This document shows, one piece after another, positions 1-9,073 of a DNA stretch of 64,000 nt (its first letter is position 1; the number at the start of each line of letters is the position of its first letter). The notes beneath the pieces are model-generated. The model was not told the DNA's origin. It ran no database searches and saw nothing but the letters and a program-made list of their open reading frames with translations. Position numbers and translations under genes: made by a program. This stretch comes from DASZKW01 sp035552775 (GTDB lineage Bacteria > Actinomycetota > Acidimicrobiia > Acidimicrobiales > Palsa-688). Location of the stretch: positions 11,604-75,603 of the forward strand of contig DASZKW010000032.1 of the NCBI GenBank assembly GCA_035552775.1. Reading direction: 5' to 3'.

Positions 1-2
1 AA

Positions 3-113
3 CCTTGTCGCCGTGCCACTGACACATTCCGGCAAGAGAACGAGATAATGGAGCCGGTGGAAAAGATCGACTGGTGCGGGGCCTTTTGGCGTAAGGGCTA
101 CCCGAGTGGCTAG
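3..113 (+). CDS. C-terminal end of an upstream gene (partial)
   Basis: An open frame runs in from the left edge and stops at the TAG at 111-113, giving 36 residues that read like ordinary coding sequence (for example EIMEPVEKIDW and FWRKGYPSG). The stop overlaps the GTG start of the next glycosyltransferase by 8 bases, which suits translational coupling in a polysaccharide operon. Too little is present to name the product. A second frame also stops early, at 46-48, so the assignment rests on residue composition and on the overlap. Confidence 0.45.
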   Translation, partial: PCRRATDTFRQENEIMEPVEKIDWCGAFWRKGYPSG

Positions 114-1035
114 TTCCATGAGTCGGGATGTCTCTGTCACCACCGTGGTGCCGATCTACAACGGGCTGCCCTTTCTGCCCGACGCAGTGAACTCTCTTCT
201 CGCCCAGACCCTCCAGGGCCGGATCCTTTTGATCGACGACGGGTCGACCGACGGCAGCGGCGAGTACCTCGACCGCCTGAGCGACAGCCGCGTCACTGTC
301 GTTCACCAGCCGAACGTCGGCTTGGCCACGACGCTCAACCACGCGTACATGGACCTGGTCGACACCGAGTTCGTCGCCCGGCTCGACCAGGACGACGTCG
401 CCAGCCCGAACCGGCTGGCCACACAGCTCGACATCCTGCTCGCTCGCCGGGATGCGGCCGCAGTCTTCACCTCGGTTGCCAAGATCGGCGCCAACGGTCA
501 ACGGCTCAACGTCCACCCGTCGGCGGACGGGCGGACGGTCACCTACGAGCCGAGTGCGATAATGTGCCCCCTTCCCAGCACCATGATGGCGCGCACCGAT
601 GCGCTGGTTTCCGCTGGTGGCCACCGAGGCGAGTTGTACCCATCGGATGATTACGACCTCGCGTTACGACTCGCCGAGAAAAATCTGGTACTCCTGCTCC
701 ACGAACCGCTCGTCAGCTACCGGGTACACCGTGGGAACGCCACCTGGCAGACCTGGAGGAGCGGCGAGTTCACCACGCGCTACGCCTGGGCGATGCACCG
801 GCTGAGGGTCGCCGGTCTCCCCGAGATTCCCCTCGAGACATGGAAGGCCGGATCTGCCAGTGGACTCGGCGAGCTTCGGTACCGGATGGGCGCAATCGGC
901 CGGCTGTGCTTCCGGCGGGCGGGCATGGGGATGGGGGAAGGACGCCGGCTCGCCGCCGCCTGCTGGATGGGGCCAGCCATGCTGCTCGCGCCCCGTTTCG
1001 CCTGGCAGGGGCTTCGCCGGGCGACCCGCCCCTGA
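106..1035 (+). CDS. GT2 family glycosyltransferase
   Basis: Family 2 (GT-A fold) glycosyltransferase, 309 aa, expected to move a sugar from an NDP-sugar onto a lipid-linked polysaccharide intermediate at the inner face of the membrane. Seen: the first Rossmann strand VPIYNG (about 15-20), the nucleotide-binding DDGSTDGS (44-51) and the metal-binding DQDD (94-97). The C-terminal part (about 200-309) is helical and basic, without a clear membrane span. The GTG at 106 overlaps the preceding stop; an ATG 12 bases later (118) is an alternative start. The next GT2 gene starts 6 bases after its stop, so the two are probably co-transcribed. Donor and acceptor cannot be told from sequence. Confidence 0.9.
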   Translation: MASSMSRDVSVTTVVPIYNGLPFLPDAVNSLLAQTLQGRILLIDDGSTDGSGEYLDRLSDSRVTVVHQPNVGLATTLNHAYMDLVDTEFVARLDQDDVASPNRLATQLDILLARRDAAAVFTSVAKIGANGQRLNVHPSADGRTVTYEPSAIMCPLPSTMMARTDALVSAGGHRGELYPSDDYDLALRLAEKNLVLLLHEPLVSYRVHRGNATWQTWRSGEFTTRYAWAMHRLRVAGLPEIPLETWKAGSASGLGELRYRMGAIGRLCFRRAGMGMGEGRRLAAACWMGPAMLLAPRFAWQGLRRATRP

Positions 1036-1041
1036 GCACCC

Positions 1042-1989
1042 GTGACGACGACCGGCCGCCCGCTCAGACCCGCAGTGAGCGTGGTCATCCCGCTGTACAA
1101 CGGGTCGCCCCTCGTGGCCGAGACGGTGAGCAGCGTGTTGCGCCAGACCTTTGAGGACCTCGAGCTCATCGTCGTCGACGACGGGTCGACCGACGGCTCG
1201 GCCGACACCGTCGAGTCCCAGATCGGCGGTGACCGGCGCGCTCGACTCGTGCGGTGCGCAAACGGCGGGGTAGCGGCAGCACGCAACCGCGGGCTTGCCC
1301 AATCGGAGGGACGCTTCGTGGCGTTTGTCGACCAGGACGACCTGTGGTACCCCGACAAGCTGCGCAGACAGGTCGAGCTCATGGACCGACGGCCCGACCT
1401 GGCCGTGGTCGGCTGCCTCATGGACTACGTCAGCGCCACCGGCTGCCGCCTGGGCAGGACCGCCCAGACCCCGCTGCGGATAGACGCCGACGCCGTGCGC
1501 ACGGCCGTTTTGATGCCATTCCCGATTTCAGGAGCCCTTTTCCGGGCCGGCGTCCTGCGCCGGGCAGGAGGCAGCCGGGATCTCTTCGGCCCCGGCATGG
1601 CCACTGCCGCGGACATGGAGCTCGTGGCCATAGCTGCCGCAGCAGGAGACGTCGACTGCATCCGGGAAGCCCTGGGCGGCTACCGGGTGCATCGCTCCAG
1701 CGTGACGGCGCAGTCCCATCGGGTACAGCTGACGGCTCTTCACTACCTCCAGGCAGTCCTGGCCGATCCGCCTCTGGCGGAGCGGACCCCCTGGACCGCA
1801 TACCGGGATGCGTACCGGCCCAAGGTCCGCACACGCCTCTCGAGTGTCGCCTCCGAACAGTACCGTCGGGCGGGGATCGAGGCACTGGAGCGGCGCTGGC
1901 CGGCTGCCCTAGCCCACTTCGGAGCGGCGATGGCTCTCGGCCCGGTTTACGCGGGGAGGAGACTCTTGCGCCAGCTTGGTCGGATCTGA
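1042..1989 (+). CDS. GT2 family glycosyltransferase
   Basis: Second GT2 enzyme in tandem, 315 aa, GTG start 6 bases after the previous stop. Seen: VVIPLYNG at about 14-21, DDGSTDGS at 46-53, the N-GG-AAARNRG segment (about 74-84) typical of this family, and metal-binding DQDD at 97-100 followed by LWYPDKL. It resembles its upstream neighbour in layout, so the pair may be an old duplication that adds successive sugars. The role in surface polysaccharide assembly is inferred from the flippase, polymerase and priming-transferase genes in the same locus. Confidence 0.9.
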   Translation: MTTTGRPLRPAVSVVIPLYNGSPLVAETVSSVLRQTFEDLELIVVDDGSTDGSADTVESQIGGDRRARLVRCANGGVAAARNRGLAQSEGRFVAFVDQDDLWYPDKLRRQVELMDRRPDLAVVGCLMDYVSATGCRLGRTAQTPLRIDADAVRTAVLMPFPISGALFRAGVLRRAGGSRDLFGPGMATAADMELVAIAAAAGDVDCIREALGGYRVHRSSVTAQSHRVQLTALHYLQAVLADPPLAERTPWTAYRDAYRPKVRTRLSSVASEQYRRAGIEALERRWPAALAHFGAAMALGPVYAGRRLLRQLGRI

Positions 1990-2004
1990 CACCAGGGCGA
2001 CAAC

Positions 2005-3144
2005 GTGAGGCTCGCTAGCGTGGCCGGCGTGCTCGACGTGGCCGTCATCCGCAGGACCGGGCCGGCCGGGTGGAGCATGGACCGCCTGGCCGATGCGCTC
2101 GAAGGCTCGCGTGTCGACGAAGGGCTGCGCATCAGAGGCATTGGGCCGCGGACGGCGCAGGGCACCGGCCAGGCGCACGAGTGGTCAGCTCGATGGCACC
2201 GCTGGGTCTGCCAACCGCTCGAGCTCACCCGTGTTGCTGGTGATGTGTTCCACCTCGTCGATCACTCAGACGCCCACCTGCTGCGGGTCCTTCCAGCCGA
2301 GCGGACAGTGGTCACATGCCACGACCTCCTACTGCTTCGGGCCGAAGCCGGTGAGCTGCCCTACGCCGGGCGTAGGTGGTGGGGGGCGCGCTTTCGATGG
2401 ACTGTCGGCCATCTTCGACGGGCGGGGGCGGTAGTTTGTCCGTCCGAGGCGACGCGTAGCGACGTGCTCCGTTTTTGTGACGTGGAGCCGGAGCGCACCC
2501 ACGTCATACCGCAAGGGATAGCCTCGTACTTCCGACCATCCACCAGTGACGCTCGAATGGCCACCCGTCGGCGCTTGAAACTGGGAGACGCCCAGGTCGT
2601 GTTCCAGGTGGCGACGGGCGTCTTCTACAAGAACGTCCAAGTCGGCCCGGCTGTGATTGCTTCATTGCACGAGCGGGGCTTGGACGTGGTCATGGTCCGG
2701 GTGGGACCTCCCTTGTCCCTGACCGACCGGGCTCAAGCCGAAAGCGCGGGGCTGGCCGGCCGGATCATCGAACTGGGCGCCGTGTCGGAACCGGAGTTGG
2801 TCGAGCTCTACGGCGCCGCCGATGCCCTGCTGTTTCCTTCGACCGGCGAGGGATTCGGTTGGCCTGCCCTGGAGGCGATGGCGTGTGGCCTACCGGTTAT
2901 CGTGTCGTCCACGCCGGCGCTCACCGAGCTCACGGGAGGAGCAGCACGGCGGGCCGCTCCCGACGATGTCGTCGGCCTCGCCGACGAGGTGGCTACGGTC
3001 CTCACCGACGACGACGTGGCCGCAACGATGCGCGCAGCAGGGCTGCGCCGGGCCGGCACGTACACATGGGAGCGCACACTGCGGTCTTACGCGTCCATCT
3101 ACTGCTCGCTCGCCGAGGACTCTCCACCGGACTGCACGAGGTGA
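2005..3144 (+). CDS. GT4 family glycosyltransferase
   Basis: GT-B fold glycosyltransferase, 379 aa. The C-terminal donor-binding signature FPSTGEGFGWPALEAMACG (about 275-293) carries the paired glutamates of the E-x7-E motif, and the segment after about residue 195 is the family-1/4 nucleotide-sugar domain. The N-terminal half is the acceptor domain, with CHDLLLL near 110. GTG start at 2005, 15 bases after the preceding stop. Its stop TGA is shared with the GTG of the next gene (GTGA overlap), so this is one operon with the two upstream GT2 genes and the downstream methyltransferase. Confidence 0.9.
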   Translation: MRLASVAGVLDVAVIRRTGPAGWSMDRLADALEGSRVDEGLRIRGIGPRTAQGTGQAHEWSARWHRWVCQPLELTRVAGDVFHLVDHSDAHLLRVLPAERTVVTCHDLLLLRAEAGELPYAGRRWWGARFRWTVGHLRRAGAVVCPSEATRSDVLRFCDVEPERTHVIPQGIASYFRPSTSDARMATRRRLKLGDAQVVFQVATGVFYKNVQVGPAVIASLHERGLDVVMVRVGPPLSLTDRAQAESAGLAGRIIELGAVSEPELVELYGAADALLFPSTGEGFGWPALEAMACGLPVIVSSTPALTELTGGAARRAAPDDVVGLADEVATVLTDDDVAATMRAAGLRRAGTYTWERTLRSYASIYCSLAEDSPPDCTR

Positions 3145-3686
3145 ACGGACCGCGGCGGCTCAACCTCGGGTGCGGGCATGATGTGCGTCGCGGGTGGATC
3201 AACCTCGACGTGATGGCTCTACCCGGCGTCGACGTGGTGCACAACCTTGACGAGGTCCCGTTTCCCTTCGCCGATGCCGCCTTCGACGAAATTGAATGCC
3301 AGGACGTAATCGAGCATCTTGACCTTGTTCCCACAATGCACGAGCTGCACCGGGTCCTGGCGCCCGGAGGGCGGCTTCACATCCGTAGTCCGCACTTTAC
3401 AAGCTTCGTGTTCTGGGCTGATCCCACCCACAGGAGAGCCTTTTCAATCGCCACCTTCGGGTTCTTCGTGCCCGGCCAGAGCTCTAAGCGCGACTACTAC
3501 TTCGAGTTTGCGTTCTCCGCCGTGGAACGATCAGCGATCAGCTTCCACAAGACTCCCCGCCAGCCCTGGAACCGTATTGTCGAGCGTCTAGTCAACCACT
3601 CGCCCACGCTCCAGTACTACTACGAGGCCACCTTCCTCGCGCGCTTGTTCCCGGCCCTGAACATTGAGGTGACACTCGTCCGCTAG
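3141..3686 (+). CDS. class I SAM-dependent methyltransferase
   Basis: 181-aa Rossmann methyltransferase. LNLGCG (7-12) is SAM-binding motif I, the Asp in INLDV (about 23) is the acidic residue of strand 2, and QDVIEHL (about 54-60) is the usual post-III segment of the Methyltransf_11 type. A longer open frame exists upstream, but the GTG at 3141 places motif I at residue 7 as usual for the family and makes a 4-base GTGA overlap with the GT4 gene. It probably methylates a sugar intermediate or carrier in this pathway. Its stop overlaps the stop of the convergent methyltransferase on the other strand. Confidence 0.85.
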   Translation: MNGPRRLNLGCGHDVRRGWINLDVMALPGVDVVHNLDEVPFPFADAAFDEIECQDVIEHLDLVPTMHELHRVLAPGGRLHIRSPHFTSFVFWADPTHRRAFSIATFGFFVPGQSSKRDYYFEFAFSAVERSAISFHKTPRQPWNRIVERLVNHSPTLQYYYEATFLARLFPALNIEVTLVR

Positions 3687-4495
3687 GGTACCCTCCTTCC
3701 GCTAGCCAGAAGGAGAAACGTGTTCGGGCGAAACATCCGCTCCCCGATCTTCTGCAGGACGGCGGCCTGGGTGGACCAATAGGGCGAAACCGATACTTCG
3801 AGAAATGACTCGGACAGTCGTCGGCGAATCTCCTCTTGGTCCAGACCCTGACGCACGACATGATACTCGACCATATCTGAGGGATCATTCTCATCCAGCT
3901 GGTGTCGGAGCCTACGGCTCACTGTTTGCATACCCACACGATAGTTTCCACGAGACAGACGCCAGACCAGATAACAGGCACGGTCAAGACGGTGAGTGGC
4001 GCGTCCAACGGTTGGGTACCAGAGGGGATCCTGCAGGGAAAGCAACGTGCCGCCAGCATACATATGCTTAGTCGTTACACCATGCAAAAAGGCCAGGTAG
4101 TCCGGGATGTGGTGGAGCACTGATGAGCACAACACAAATGAGAACCTCTGCCCTTCGAGTAGAGCTAGAGAACCGTCGGGATCAAAAACAGCTCGAAAAT
4201 GTGGGTTGTGACGGTAGCGCCCCTCAAGATATGATATCGAGGGACGCGACATCTCACTCGCGGTCACCTCCGCACCTGCGGCCAGCAAGGGCTCGGTAAA
4301 GGCGCCATGGCCCGCGCCGACTTCGAGAACGCTAAGAGGTAGGCCGGATTCGGCAAGTGCAGTCAGTGCGTCGAGGACCGTGGCCACGAGCCAGTCATAC
4401 AGGGTCGGATGTGCTAGGTGCGGGCTCGTCGATCTATAATCGTGGCCTTCGCCGTGGGCGAACTCCTGGTGCGGCTGTACTCGAGCCATCGCCAA
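3683..4495 (-). CDS. class I SAM-dependent methyltransferase
   Basis: 270 aa on the minus strand, convergent with the methyltransferase before it; the two stop codons overlap at 3683-3686. Motif I is LEVGAGHGAF (about 57-66), the acidic strand-2 end is SEMS (E about 81), and CSSVLHHIPDYLAFL (about 115-130) is the motif IV region of small-molecule methyltransferases. Substrate unknown; sugar or lipid-linked intermediates are likely from context. It stands alone on this strand and faces the flippase gene across 27 bases that must hold both start regions. Confidence 0.85.
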   Translation of the reverse strand: MAMARVQPHQEFAHGEGHDYRSTSPHLAHPTLYDWLVATVLDALTALAESGLPLSVLEVGAGHGAFTEPLLAAGAEVTASEMSRPSISYLEGRYRHNPHFRAVFDPDGSLALLEGQRFSFVLCSSVLHHIPDYLAFLHGVTTKHMYAGGTLLSLQDPLWYPTVGRATHRLDRACYLVWRLSRGNYRVGMQTVSRRLRHQLDENDPSDMVEYHVVRQGLDQEEIRRRLSESFLEVSVSPYWSTQAAVLQKIGERMFRPNTFLLLASGRRVP

Positions 4496-4522
4496 AAATC
4501 GTAACCTGCCACGAGGCGAGGG

Positions 4523-6034
4523 ATGAGTAGCGTGGATGGACAGCCGTTCAGCAGCGCGACGGGCGATTCCACTCGTCGGCGCCTATCCCGGAATCTCGCC
4601 TCCCTCTCGGCTGCGGCTGTGGTCAGCAAGGCCCTGACCTTCGCGGGGGCCCTCGTCGTCGCGCGCATCCTCGGGCCTCGCACCCTCGGTCCCTTGGCCG
4701 TGGCCCAGACCTTCGCCATGGGCGCATCCATGTTTGCTGACCTCGGATTGACCGTGGTATCGATGCGCGACATCGTCCGGCGTCCTCGGGAACTCTCGCG
4801 AGTCGTCAGCATCACACTCGCAGTGCAGTGCACCGCAGCGTTGCTCCTTACCGCCGTCCTTTTGGTCTTGGCAGCCGTGGCGCCGTTCCCAAGTGGATCA
4901 GGACGCCTTCTCGTCCTTTCCTCGCCATTGCTCATCGTCATGGCGTTAAGCACCGTGTACGCGCTCCAGGGCGTCGAGGCCATGGGTCTCGTCGCGCTGG
5001 CGCGTCTGCTCGGCGTGGTTATCACCGCCGTGGGAATGGTCGTCTCCGTAATTGTCACGGGTAGCACGGCCTGGGTGGCAGTTATGTCCTGGGTAGGTCT
5101 GCTAGCCGCCGATGCCTTTGCGATCACCGGCCTAAGGCGTCGCCACGGCCTGCGCCTCACGGGCATTCGCCTAGCCGAATGCGTCGCGCTCGTTCACAGG
5201 GCAACGCCTTTCATCGTCAACGGAGCCCTTGCCATCGCCCTAATGATCGTCGACACGGCGAGCCTAAGCTTGTTCGGGACCGCCACCGACGTGGGGATCT
5301 ATGGTGTCGGATGGAGCCTCAGTTTTGGCGCTGCGGGAATCCTCGTCCTGGTGACCGATGCGTCGTTCCCCGAGATGGTGCGACGCTGGCACGAATCTCC
5401 TCGCCGCCTCCGCCAGTTCTCAGACGAGGTGATTTCCATGCTGTCCCGGCTGACCTTCGCTGGGGCGGCCCTGGTTTCGATGGAATCGTCCGGGATCGTC
5501 CGGCTACTCCTCGGCTCGAGCTTTCGCGGGACGGCGACGGTCCTGGCGATCCTGATATGGATCGTCCCAGTTGGCGCTATAAGTATGATGCACAGCTTCG
5601 GCATGCTCGCCTCCGGTGCCCAGAAAGCCCTCGTCCGCCGCCGACTGATAGCGGTGTCGTTTGCCTTAGTGAGCTGCCCGATCGCCGCTGTCTACGGGGG
5701 TCCTCCTGAGGTAGCCCTGGTTATCCTCGGCGCTCACGTCCTGGAGACCTCTCTGTTCGCTATCCGCAATGCCAGAACGGGTAGCTCTTCCCCGCTGAGG
5801 CCGTGGCTTAGCCAGGTAGACTTCCTCGCCATTCCCCTCGTTGCGCTCTTATCCCTCAATCTGGCTTGGAGCACCCGGCCCCTGCCTGTCGCAATAGTGG
5901 TCTGGGCCATCGCCACCCTGGGAGCGGAAACGCGCCGCGGCTTCTCAACTGCGCGCGCCCTTCTCGCATGGCGGCGCTCCGCGGTCCCGGTGGTCCCGCA
6001 AGAGCCTTCGGGTGCTCCTCCAGCCGGCGGCTAG
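4523..6034 (+). CDS. Wzx-type polysaccharide flippase
   Basis: 503-aa polytopic membrane protein of the oligosaccharide flippase (MATE/MVF-like) superfamily. About a dozen hydrophobic segments run through the protein, starting with SAAAVVSKALTFAGALVVAR (about 29-48) and followed by LGPRTLGPLAVAQ, the usual first-helix and loop pattern of Polysacc_synt proteins. It would move lipid-linked repeat units to the outer face of the membrane. It starts with ATG at 4523, 27 bases from the divergent methyltransferase, and ends 9 bases before the next GT2 gene. No wzx symbol is given because this family also includes other exporters. Confidence 0.85.
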   Translation: MSSVDGQPFSSATGDSTRRRLSRNLASLSAAAVVSKALTFAGALVVARILGPRTLGPLAVAQTFAMGASMFADLGLTVVSMRDIVRRPRELSRVVSITLAVQCTAALLLTAVLLVLAAVAPFPSGSGRLLVLSSPLLIVMALSTVYALQGVEAMGLVALARLLGVVITAVGMVVSVIVTGSTAWVAVMSWVGLLAADAFAITGLRRRHGLRLTGIRLAECVALVHRATPFIVNGALAIALMIVDTASLSLFGTATDVGIYGVGWSLSFGAAGILVLVTDASFPEMVRRWHESPRRLRQFSDEVISMLSRLTFAGAALVSMESSGIVRLLLGSSFRGTATVLAILIWIVPVGAISMMHSFGMLASGAQKALVRRRLIAVSFALVSCPIAAVYGGPPEVALVILGAHVLETSLFAIRNARTGSSSPLRPWLSQVDFLAIPLVALLSLNLAWSTRPLPVAIVVWAIATLGAETRRGFSTARALLAWRRSAVPVVPQEPSGAPPAGG

Positions 6035-6043
6035 GGTTGGTTC

Positions 6044-7135
6044 GTGCTGAGCCCGCCTAAGAATCCGTTGGGCAAGAATCCCCAGCTTTCCATCTGTATA
6101 CCCACCCACGACGGCAGGGCGGTGACGCTCGAACAGACACTGCAAAGCATCCACGCACAACTGGGCGACTCACCGCCAGGGACCATCGAGGTGTGCATCT
6201 CCGACGGCGGATCCCGCGATGGCACCGTGGCAATGGTCGAGCGCATCCACTTCGAATTCGGGACCACCCTTAAATACGAACGTGCCACCGTGGACGGCGG
6301 GTTCGCGGCGCACGAGATGAGGTCGGTGGACATGGCGTCGGGGAGGCACTGCTGGCTGTTCAGCTCAGATGACGCCATCGCACCCGGCGGTATCGAGACC
6401 GTCCGCCGCGTCTTAGATGCAGACCCCGACATCCTCGGGCTCTCCTTCCCGTTTGTCACCTATGATCGCGAGCTGATCGGCCCGATCGTCGGCACAAAGG
6501 CGGAGGCCGAGGATGCCAAGTACTTCCCCCGTCCCTGGCGGCACCCCCGGCAATTCGAGAGCCGCCGTGAGGTGGCTAGGGAGTTAGGTGTACTTTTTTC
6601 CTACCTCGCCAGCCACGTGGTTCGCGGCGACGCCTGGGCCTATGCCCGGGCGACCGTGGAGTTGGAGGGTGGACTCCACTCCAAACCATTTCCTCACATC
6701 GAGATATTTTCTCGGATGCTGGACACTGGTGAAAGCTGGAGGTGGATCCCCCAACAGGTCGTTCTACGGAGGGGCGAGAATGATTCCTGGACGCCTCGCG
6801 TGTTTGACGGCAATCAAGCTCGTTATTGGATGGAGATGCTCGGTGAGCTGAAGAGGCTGTACCGGGACCTGTCGGGCCAAGACGCTGCCGTCTGCCGGAT
6901 ATTGATGAACCGATGGCGTTTCAATGTTGCCAAGCCGGGACACCTTCTCGCGAACCGGCGCGTCTACGGCTCGACCTACACAGGTTGGGCCGAAATGGTC
7001 GTCGGCTACACTCGCTCACTGTGGCAGAGCCCCCAATACTGGGTTAGCGCCCTCCCCGTGCTGCTCATCCCGCCTGCTCTTCTACCTTTCGCAGTGTTCA
7101 TTCAGCACGTTAAGGATCAACGTCTTGGGCGGTGA
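6044..7135 (+). CDS. GT2 family glycosyltransferase, membrane-tethered
   Basis: 363-aa GT2 enzyme. LSICIPTHDG (about 15-24) is the first strand and SDGGSRDG (53-60) the nucleotide-binding loop, a variant of the usual DDGSTD; SSDDAIAPGG (about 107-116) holds the metal-binding acidic pair. The C-terminus (about 328-355) is a hydrophobic helix (PVLLIPPALLPFAVF) that should anchor the protein. GTG start 9 bases after the flippase stop, so it is very likely co-transcribed with it. It probably acts on the repeat unit the flippase exports. Confidence 0.85.
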   Translation: MLSPPKNPLGKNPQLSICIPTHDGRAVTLEQTLQSIHAQLGDSPPGTIEVCISDGGSRDGTVAMVERIHFEFGTTLKYERATVDGGFAAHEMRSVDMASGRHCWLFSSDDAIAPGGIETVRRVLDADPDILGLSFPFVTYDRELIGPIVGTKAEAEDAKYFPRPWRHPRQFESRREVARELGVLFSYLASHVVRGDAWAYARATVELEGGLHSKPFPHIEIFSRMLDTGESWRWIPQQVVLRRGENDSWTPRVFDGNQARYWMEMLGELKRLYRDLSGQDAAVCRILMNRWRFNVAKPGHLLANRRVYGSTYTGWAEMVVGYTRSLWQSPQYWVSALPVLLIPPALLPFAVFIQHVKDQRLGR

Positions 7136-7303
7136 TTTCCGTCACCGTGCTGACCTCCCACCGCGCGGCAAGAGGTGGACCACGATCACGCGTGCACCAA
7201 GTGGTCAAGATCAACTACGCGAGACCCGAGCAGTGCACGAGACGGACGCGGGGCGGGTCACGCCTCCCCATGAAGCCACCAGCGACCGAATACACTCGGC
7301 AGG

Positions 7304-7912
7304 ATGATGAGCCGCTTATACCACGCCGCGCGATGGTTGTTCTCACAGTCAGAGCCGTCTAATCGATCCCAACAACTCGTAGACGCAGGCATTGTAACAA
7401 TGGGCCGACACTCCTACCTGCTTCCGGTTGTTCACTACCATCCGGGCGATACCGCTAAGGTAATAATTGGTGCGTTTAATTCAATAGCCGCTGGCGTTGA
7501 ACTTATCCCTGGTGGCAACCATCGCACTGATTATGTCAGCACCTATCCGTTCCGGGCCCGTTGGAACCTAGATGGCGCGTACACAGATGGGCACCCTTGG
7601 TCGAAGGGCGATATTACCATTGGCAATGACGTGTGGATCGGTCATGGTTCTCGTGTACTTGGCGGTGTGACCATTGGTGATGGCGCCGTGGTGGGTGCTT
7701 ATTCCGTACTTTCCAAGGATGTTGAACCTTATGCTGTAGTTGCTGGCCATCCTGCCAAAGTACATCGTTACCGTTTCTCGGCCGAAGAAATTTCCGCGTT
7801 GCTACATATTGCATGGTGGAACTGGCCTGACGAAGTAATCATAGAGCGTCTGGAGGATATTGTCAATCACGATATCGATGCTTTTGTAAGGAGGTATGCA
7901 GGAGTCGAATGA
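7304..7912 (+). CDS. hexapeptide-repeat acetyltransferase (CatB/XAT-like)
   Basis: 202-aa left-handed beta-helix acyltransferase. Hexapeptide repeats are clear in ITIGNDVWIGHGSRVLGGV (about 104-122) and TIGDGAVVGAY (about 123-133). GGNHRTDYVSTYPF (about 70-83) holds the catalytic His of xenobiotic and O-acetyltransferases of this class, and VVAGHPAKV (about 145-153) closes the helix. It most likely O- or N-acetylates a sugar in the polysaccharide. Base use differs from its neighbours: runs such as gtaataattggtgcgtttaa (from 7460) make it visibly AT-richer, suggesting recent acquisition. A 168-base gap precedes it. A second ATG lies at codon 2. Confidence 0.85.
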   Translation: MMSRLYHAARWLFSQSEPSNRSQQLVDAGIVTMGRHSYLLPVVHYHPGDTAKVIIGAFNSIAAGVELIPGGNHRTDYVSTYPFRARWNLDGAYTDGHPWSKGDITIGNDVWIGHGSRVLGGVTIGDGAVVGAYSVLSKDVEPYAVVAGHPAKVHRYRFSAEEISALLHIAWWNWPDEVIIERLEDIVNHDIDAFVRRYAGVE

Positions 7913-7996
7913 GTGCGAGAGGAGCGCCACACGCGTCATTCCCTCAGATGGGCTTATGGTAAACAAGGAAGGAGTTGTAGCAGCCTACCGACAAAC

Positions 7997-9073
7997 TCAA
8001 CGCCCCTCCTCGGCAGCGCGGCGCAATGCGTTCACCCATCCGGTCACGGTGCGGTCCCAGGTCATGGTTTCCGCTCGAGCGCGTCCCGCGGCACGGAGGT
8101 CCTCGGCGGTCGCCGGGTTAGCCAAGAGCTCGGCCAAGCCTTTCTCTATAGCCGCGGCGGTGGGCTCCACGACCACGCCGGCCTCGTCCACCACCTCGGG
8201 CAGGGAGCCGCCGTTTGAAACCAACGTGGGGGCCCCGCAGGCCATGGCCTCGAGCGCGACCAAGCCGAACCCCTCGTAAAGGCTAGGCACGCAGAAGGCA
8301 TCCGCCCCTCCCATCAGAGCGACGAGCTGGCGCTGCGGCACCGGGGACGGAATACGCACGACTCGGCCGGGGGCACCCGGCAGGTCCTCGGCCGCAGCAC
8401 GCTCGAGGTCCGCCGGATCGGAGCGGTCAGGTGAGCCTGCTCCCACGATGACGAGGTCGTGTGGAAACCCTCGCTGAGCCAGACCGGCCATCGCGATTCG
8501 GAGCGAGGCGAGATTCTTGCGGGGCAGCAGCGATCCAACGTAGAGCACGTACGGGCGGGCCTCCCGCTTGGCCACCCCCGCGACGATCGCCGCCCCGTCG
8601 CCCCGGCCGGGGCGAAACCTACGCAGGTCGACGCCATAAGGGACAATGTCGATACGTTGAGCGTCCGTGCCGTAGGCGGCCACCACCTCCTTTGCCGCCA
8701 CTGACGAGGGGACCAGCACACGGGTGGCGAATGCCATGCACTGCCGGGCCGCTGCTTCGTGCATCTCCGCCCAGGTCGCCAGCAGTTGCTCACGTAGCTC
8801 CGGAACGTGCCAACTCACCTCGTGGAAGACCACCACAGCCGGGCTGTCCACCGCCGGGGGTGGGCTATGACCGTTGACCAGCCAGACGTCAGGGCGACGA
8901 GGAGTGTTTAGGCGCCGGTGGGGCACGTAGCGGGGCTCGGCGAAGCAGAGGTCCACCTGGTTGGAGAGCCTCTTGAGCAGTTCGAGCCAGACCCGCCCGT
9001 GACCATGGGTCTTGCGCCGGCGCGGGAGCCCCGAGCCTGCGACCACTCGCAGCCGCGCCCTGTTCGGACTCAT
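7997..9073 (-). CDS. GT4 family glycosyltransferase
   Basis: 358-aa GT-B enzyme on the minus strand. YVGSLLPRKNLASL (about 186-199) starts the donor-binding domain, and PSLYEGFGLVALEAMACGAP (about 262-281) has the two conserved glutamates. The acceptor half has VVFHEVSWH (about 81-89). Its start overlaps the stop of the FkbM methyltransferase upstream by 4 bases (9070-9073), so the two are coupled. It converges with the acetyltransferase across 84 bases in which no terminator is obvious. Confidence 0.9.
   Translation of the reverse strand: MSPNRARLRVVAGSGLPRRRKTHGHGRVWLELLKRLSNQVDLCFAEPRYVPHRRLNTPRRPDVWLVNGHSPPPAVDSPAVVVFHEVSWHVPELREQLLATWAEMHEAAARQCMAFATRVLVPSSVAAKEVVAAYGTDAQRIDIVPYGVDLRRFRPGRGDGAAIVAGVAKREARPYVLYVGSLLPRKNLASLRIAMAGLAQRGFPHDLVIVGAGSPDRSDPADLERAAAEDLPGAPGRVVRIPSPVPQRQLVALMGGADAFCVPSLYEGFGLVALEAMACGAPTLVSNGGSLPEVVDEAGVVVEPTAAAIEKGLAELLANPATAEDLRAAGRARAETMTWDRTVTGWVNALRRAAEEGR

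Noticed and set aside
664..1421. Long minus-strand open frames opposite the first two glycosyltransferases
   Set aside because: They lie antisense to clear GT2 genes, have Arg/Pro/Ser-rich composition and show no domain. They are by-products of high GC.
7132..7362. 76-residue open frame between GT2 and acetyltransferase
   Set aside because: It overlaps the real acetyltransferase start, is rich in Arg/Thr, and has no ribosome site or motif.
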